Source: JBAXEO01 sp964541375 (lineage in GTDB: Bacteria; Actinomycetota; Coriobacteriia; Anaerosomatales; JAAXUF01). From it: a stretch of 8,915 nucleotides of DNA. Location of the stretch: assembly GCA_964541375.1 (NCBI GenBank), contig CAZIPT010000087.1:1-8915 (forward strand). Reading direction: 5' to 3'. Position numbers and translations under genes: made by a program. The notes under the pieces are model-generated. The model saw only the letters and a list, made by a program, of their open reading frames with translations, had not been told where the DNA came from and ran no database searches. Below, one piece after another: positions 6,407 through 8,915 of the stretch (position 1 is the stretch's first letter; every line of letters starts with the position of its first letter).

Positions 6407-8268
6407 ATGCATCTCTGAACCGCCGCTGGTGGGGGATGGCGGTACTCGTACTGACGCTGGCGATCTGCTCCCAGCTGGTCCTCGCAATGCCGGCCTTGGC
6501 GAAGAGCTACACGACCGGTCCGGTGACCATCCAGGCACAGGTCAACCCCGACGGCTCCATGTCGGTGGTCGAGGAGCGGCAGTTCGACTTCAGCGGTGAC
6601 TACACGCGCGTCTTCTGGGACCTCGGGACCAAGGGCTCGGGCGGAGTCACCGTCAAGTCGGTCGAGGAGATCACCGGTGGGCAGACTCGCCCGATCACTC
6701 CCACCGACACACCACCCGACGGCGACCGGCCGCCCGGCACCTACTATCTCGCGAACACCGCTGACAGCACCCAGATCAGCACCTACTTCCGCAAGTCGAA
6801 CGAAAAGGCCACCTTCCGCCTGACCTACGACGTCGCGGATGCGGCGAAGCGCTACGCCGACACCGCCGAGCTCTACTGGCAGTTCGTCGGCACTGCATGG
6901 ACCGTCCCGGTCTCCGACGTCACCATCACCATCAAGCCGCCGGCCGCGCTCACCAAGGATCAGGTGCAGGCGTGGGCGCATGGTCCGCTGACTGGTGTTG
7001 TCGCGATCGCTCCTGATGGCGTCGTCACCCTCAAGGCTCCCCGCGTGCCCGCCGAGACGTTCGTTGAGGCCCGCATTCTCTATCCGGCCGAAGCGCTGTC
7101 GGCCGCGCCCGTGATCGATCAGCCTCGCAGGCAGTCGGTGCTCGACGAGGAGGCCAAGCTCGCCAACGAGGCCAACGCCACGCGCACAAAGGCCATAGTC
7201 GTCGTCTTCCTGGCGATCTGGGGCGTCGGCCTGCTCTCGCTAGCCGCCGTCGCCTTCGCCATCTGGGCCTTCTTCAAGTATGGCCGCGAGTACCGGACGC
7301 AGTTCGAAGGCAAGTACTTCCGAGAAGACCCCCGCCCCGATCTTCCCCCGTCGGTTGTCGGCGCGCTTTTCCGCTTTGGCAAGGTCGAGGACTCCGACAT
7401 CGCGGCAACCCTCATGAACCTCGCCGACAGGGGCATTGTTTCGATGCAGCCCGTGCGCGAAACCGTGTCCGGGATCTTTGGCGCCAAGGAGATCAACACC
7501 TTCGAGCTCTCGTTGGTGCCCGGTAAGGAGAACGAGCCCACCGGCCTGGAAGCCAACCTGTGCTACCTGATCTTCTCGGAGATAGGCAGCGGCGCCCCGG
7601 TACGCCTCGAGGACATAAAGGCGTATGCGAAAGACAACGCCAAGGAGTTCTCGGAAAGCATCCAGCAGTGGAAGGACAACTCCGCCGCTCAGGCCGACCA
7701 GCTCGGGCTCATGGAGCCGGGCGGACAGTCCTGGCAGGTCGGGCTGACGGTGCTCGGCATCGCGCTGGGTGTCGCTGGTTTCTTCGCTGCGACGTGGTCG
7801 GGTGCGTTCATCGCGGGCGTGGCGCCGATCGCGTGCGCGTTTGGGATCCTCATCATCTCGCGCTACATGAAGCGCCGCAGCAGGGAGGGCGCCGAGCTGA
7901 ACCAGAAGTACGTGGCCCTGCGCAACTTCCTCAAGGACTTCTCGCGCCTCAACGAGGCGCCGCCCAACTCCGTCGTCCTCTGGAACCGCTTCCTGGTGCT
8001 CGCAGTCGTCTTCGGCATCGCCGAGGAGGTCATCGCGCAGCTCAAGGTCAAGGTGCCTGAAGTGGTCAACGATCCGGGCTTCGCCATGACGTACTGGTGG
8101 GTCTACGGCGGCGGCTACGGCAGCTCGCCGGTCTCCTCGCTCCAGAGCGGCTTCACGTCGGCGGCTTCGGTGGCGTCAAGCGAGATGTCCTCTGCGGCCG
8201 GTGGCGGAGGCGGTTTCTCCGGCGGCGGCGGTGGTGGTGGCGGTGGTGGCGGCGGCGGTGCCGACTAG
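6403..8268 (+). CDS. DUF2207-type membrane protein with C-terminal glycine tract
   Basis: This 621-residue protein begins with a signal peptide (about 10-33, cleavage near LAKS). An extracytoplasmic beta-rich domain (about 35-230) contains DGSMSVVEERQFDFSGDYTRVFWDL, typical of DUF2207 N-termini. A transmembrane helix (about 264-291) follows, then a cytoplasmic domain with the ALFRFGKVEDSDIAATLMNLADRGIV segment common to the family. Two more hydrophobic helices lie at about 446-465 and 467-486. The end (600-619) is nearly all glycine. The GTG start is preferred because GAGGAG (6392-6397) lies 5 bases upstream and it overlaps the tadA stop. Family function is not established; the shared layout suggests an envelope role. 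Similar glycine-rich tails occur in other DUF2207 proteins. Confidence 0.85.
   Translation: MNASLNRRWWGMAVLVLTLAICSQLVLAMPALAKSYTTGPVTIQAQVNPDGSMSVVEERQFDFSGDYTRVFWDLGTKGSGGVTVKSVEEITGGQTRPITPTDTPPDGDRPPGTYYLANTADSTQISTYFRKSNEKATFRLTYDVADAAKRYADTAELYWQFVGTAWTVPVSDVTITIKPPAALTKDQVQAWAHGPLTGVVAIAPDGVVTLKAPRVPAETFVEARILYPAEALSAAPVIDQPRRQSVLDEEAKLANEANATRTKAIVVVFLAIWGVGLLSLAAVAFAIWAFFKYGREYRTQFEGKYFREDPRPDLPPSVVGALFRFGKVEDSDIAATLMNLADRGIVSMQPVRETVSGIFGAKEINTFELSLVPGKENEPTGLEANLCYLIFSEIGSGAPVRLEDIKAYAKDNAKEFSESIQQWKDNSAAQADQLGLMEPGGQSWQVGLTVLGIALGVAGFFAATWSGAFIAGVAPIACAFGILIISRYMKRRSREGAELNQKYVALRNFLKDFSRLNEAPPNSVVLWNRFLVLAVVFGIAEEVIAQLKVKVPEVVNDPGFAMTYWWVYGGGYGSSPVSSLQSGFTSAASVASSEMSSAAGGGGGFSGGGGGGGGGGGGGAD
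8203..8262 (+). repeat. GGC/GGT glycine-codon tract
   Basis: About 60 bases of almost uninterrupted GGN codons, mostly GGC and GGT, encode the glycine-rich tail of the DUF2207 protein, broken by one Phe-Ser pair. Such tracts are prone to slippage, so copy number may vary between strains or be misassembled. Confidence 0.75.
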
Positions 8269-8425
8269 CCCCTTCGGCCCCCAAAAGGGCAGCGCCTCAG
8301 GGCGTCTGAATCGGCACAACACGCTACGACGCTAAAACTGGCCGCTCGCTATGCCGATGTACCAACGTACGCAGCTGGGTTTCTCGGCTGGTGAACGGCC
8401 CGACAGCACTCCGGAGGCTCAGGGA
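8269..8425 (+). other. Intergenic region after the DUF2207 gene
   Basis: These 157 bases hold only weak hairpins (GCCC/GGGC near 8278-8291; CGCC/GGCG near 8293-8304), neither followed by a T run, so no clear intrinsic terminator is seen. No convincing promoter was found either. The only strong signal is the Shine-Dalgarno GGAGG (8413-8417) at its right end, serving the ATG at 8426. Confidence 0.4.
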
Positions 8426-8479
8426 ATGAGACAGCGCTTGACGATCGCGAGTCGAGTGGGCGAGCCGCGCCTTGGCTAA
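8426..8479 (+). other. 17-codon ORF with strong ribosome site: leader peptide or first part of a frameshifted gene
   Basis: A GGAGG (8413-8417) lies 8 bases before this ATG, the best initiation signal in the region. The ORF reads MRQRLTIASRVGEPRLG and stops at TAA 8477-8479, overlapping by 8 bases the TTG of the next ORF in the +1 frame. Joining the two frames near CTTGG gives a smooth sequence (RVGEPRL then ANALAMRVEETL). It may therefore be the true N-terminus of the downstream protein, separated by a sequencing error, mutation or recoding, or else a leader peptide that couples translation. Confidence 0.5.
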
Positions 8480-8702
8480 CGCCCTCGCCATGCGCGTCGA
8501 GGAGACCCTGCGGCCTGTCATCGGGTCGGTCCTGGCCTCGGTCTCCATCGATGTCGAGAGCAAGCGTATCGGCAAGACGCCGGACACCCTCGAGTACGGC
8601 GACCTGAACCAGATGGCGGACAACCTGGTCAGCGCGCTGAACCTGGTCGTCGGTCGAGAACTCGCCGAGGCCGCCGCGAACAAGGTGCGCGAGCTCTCGT
8701 AG
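8472..8702 (+). CDS. Small protein of unknown function convergent with ligD
   Basis: This ORF encodes up to 76 residues, with TTG at 8472 or ATG at 8490 as possible starts. Neither has a convincing Shine-Dalgarno of its own, unlike the overlapping upstream ORF at 8426. The product looks soluble, with no signal peptide or membrane segment. It has amphipathic helices at both ends (ALAMRVEETLRPVIGSVLA and LNQMADNLVSALNLVVGRELAEAAANKVREL) around a short segment SIDVESKRIGKTPDTLE. I do not recognise the family. Its codon use is that of a real high-GC gene (third positions mostly G or C). It ends 10 bases from the stop codon of the convergent LigD-type gene. Confidence 0.6.
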   Translation: MANALAMRVEETLRPVIGSVLASVSIDVESKRIGKTPDTLEYGDLNQMADNLVSALNLVVGRELAEAAANKVRELS

Positions 8703-8712
8703 CGCTGCGTGG

Positions 8713-8915
8713 TCACTCCGGTAGTTGAGCCTGCCCGGTAAGCGATTCTTCGGCCGCACGCAATCGTGAAGAACCGGCCGCGTGGTCGTCCAGATCCGAC
8801 CACGGATCCGGCGCCGTCGACATTCGCTCGATGACCCGCTGCGGCGTGAACGAGCGGATGTCCAGATCATCGGTGAGTTCGTGCCACGCGAGCGGGAGCG
8901 CGCACGGCGGTCCGG
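8713..8915 (-). CDS. ligD: LigD-type polymerase domain, C-terminal end (partial)
   Basis: The last 67 residues of a gene entering from the right edge read GPPCALPLAWHELTDDLDIR, then SFTPQRVIERM and APDPWSDLDD. This matches the end of the primase-polymerase domain of bacterial non-homologous end-joining LigD proteins, where a (P)L(A/T)W-x-EL motif and a terminal DPW motif are characteristic. These enzymes fill or extend DNA ends together with Ku. Because the gene ends here, it is either a stand-alone polymerase-domain protein or a LigD with the polymerase domain last. The catalytic part lies outside the window, so the symbol is given for the family only. Confidence 0.8.
   Translation of the reverse strand, partial: GPPCALPLAWHELTDDLDIRSFTPQRVIERMSTAPDPWSDLDDHAAGSSRLRAAEESLTGQAQLPE

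Noticed and set aside
8274..8304. Possible terminator after the DUF2207 gene
   Set aside because: Only 4-bp stems are seen and no T run follows on the plus strand.
8324..8803. Minus-strand open frame of 159 codons over the small gene and the ligD end
   Set aside because: It overlaps the better supported LigD C-terminus in another frame and the plus-strand small gene, and its sequence is Arg/Ser-rich shadow-like.
1..8915. CRISPR arrays, insertion sequences, integrases, riboswitches
   Set aside because: No spaced direct repeats, transposase or integrase motifs, or recognisable riboswitch cores were seen on either strand.

Overview
The window is GC-rich and densely coded, with short gaps, frequent 4- to 11-base gene overlaps and GTG/TTG starts. 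Together with a LigD-type end-joining polymerase, an actinobacterial-style secreted DUF2207 protein and tRNA-Ser genes, this suggests a high-GC actinobacterium, perhaps a Coriobacteriia-like lineage. That placement is inference from gene style only.

Left part (1-2860, all minus strand): two serine tRNA genes, tRNA-Ser(GCT) cut by the left edge and tRNA-Ser(TGA) at 2771-2860, flank a three-gene cassette. The cassette reads OmpR-family response regulator, then an overlapping membrane histidine kinase, then a small secreted OB-fold protein with a cysteine/aspartate-rich tail. It ends at a strong intrinsic terminator (158-190). The Shine-Dalgarno of the OB-fold gene lies inside a 13-bp hairpin, so its translation may be controlled.

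Middle part (2940-5841, minus strand): a coupled two-gene unit. The first gene encodes a secreted protein joining a zinc-phospholipase-C-like domain to a probable beta-propeller. The second encodes a single-pass membrane protein with an external YVTN-type beta-propeller. The phospholipase-like domain keeps most zinc ligands but appears to have Asn and Asp at two positions expected to be His and Glu.

A divergent intergenic region (5842-5944) with a large imperfect palindrome separates this unit from a plus-strand pair: tadA (tRNA adenosine deaminase) overlapping a DUF2207 membrane protein that ends in a glycine tract.

Right end (8269-8915): a short plus-strand gene that seems to be split between two frames near its start converges on the 3' end of a LigD polymerase-domain gene entering from the right edge. 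The least ordinary items are the altered phospholipase-propeller pair, the hairpin-masked OB-fold gene with its Cys/Asp tail, the divergent palindrome, and the possible frameshift gene beside ligD.
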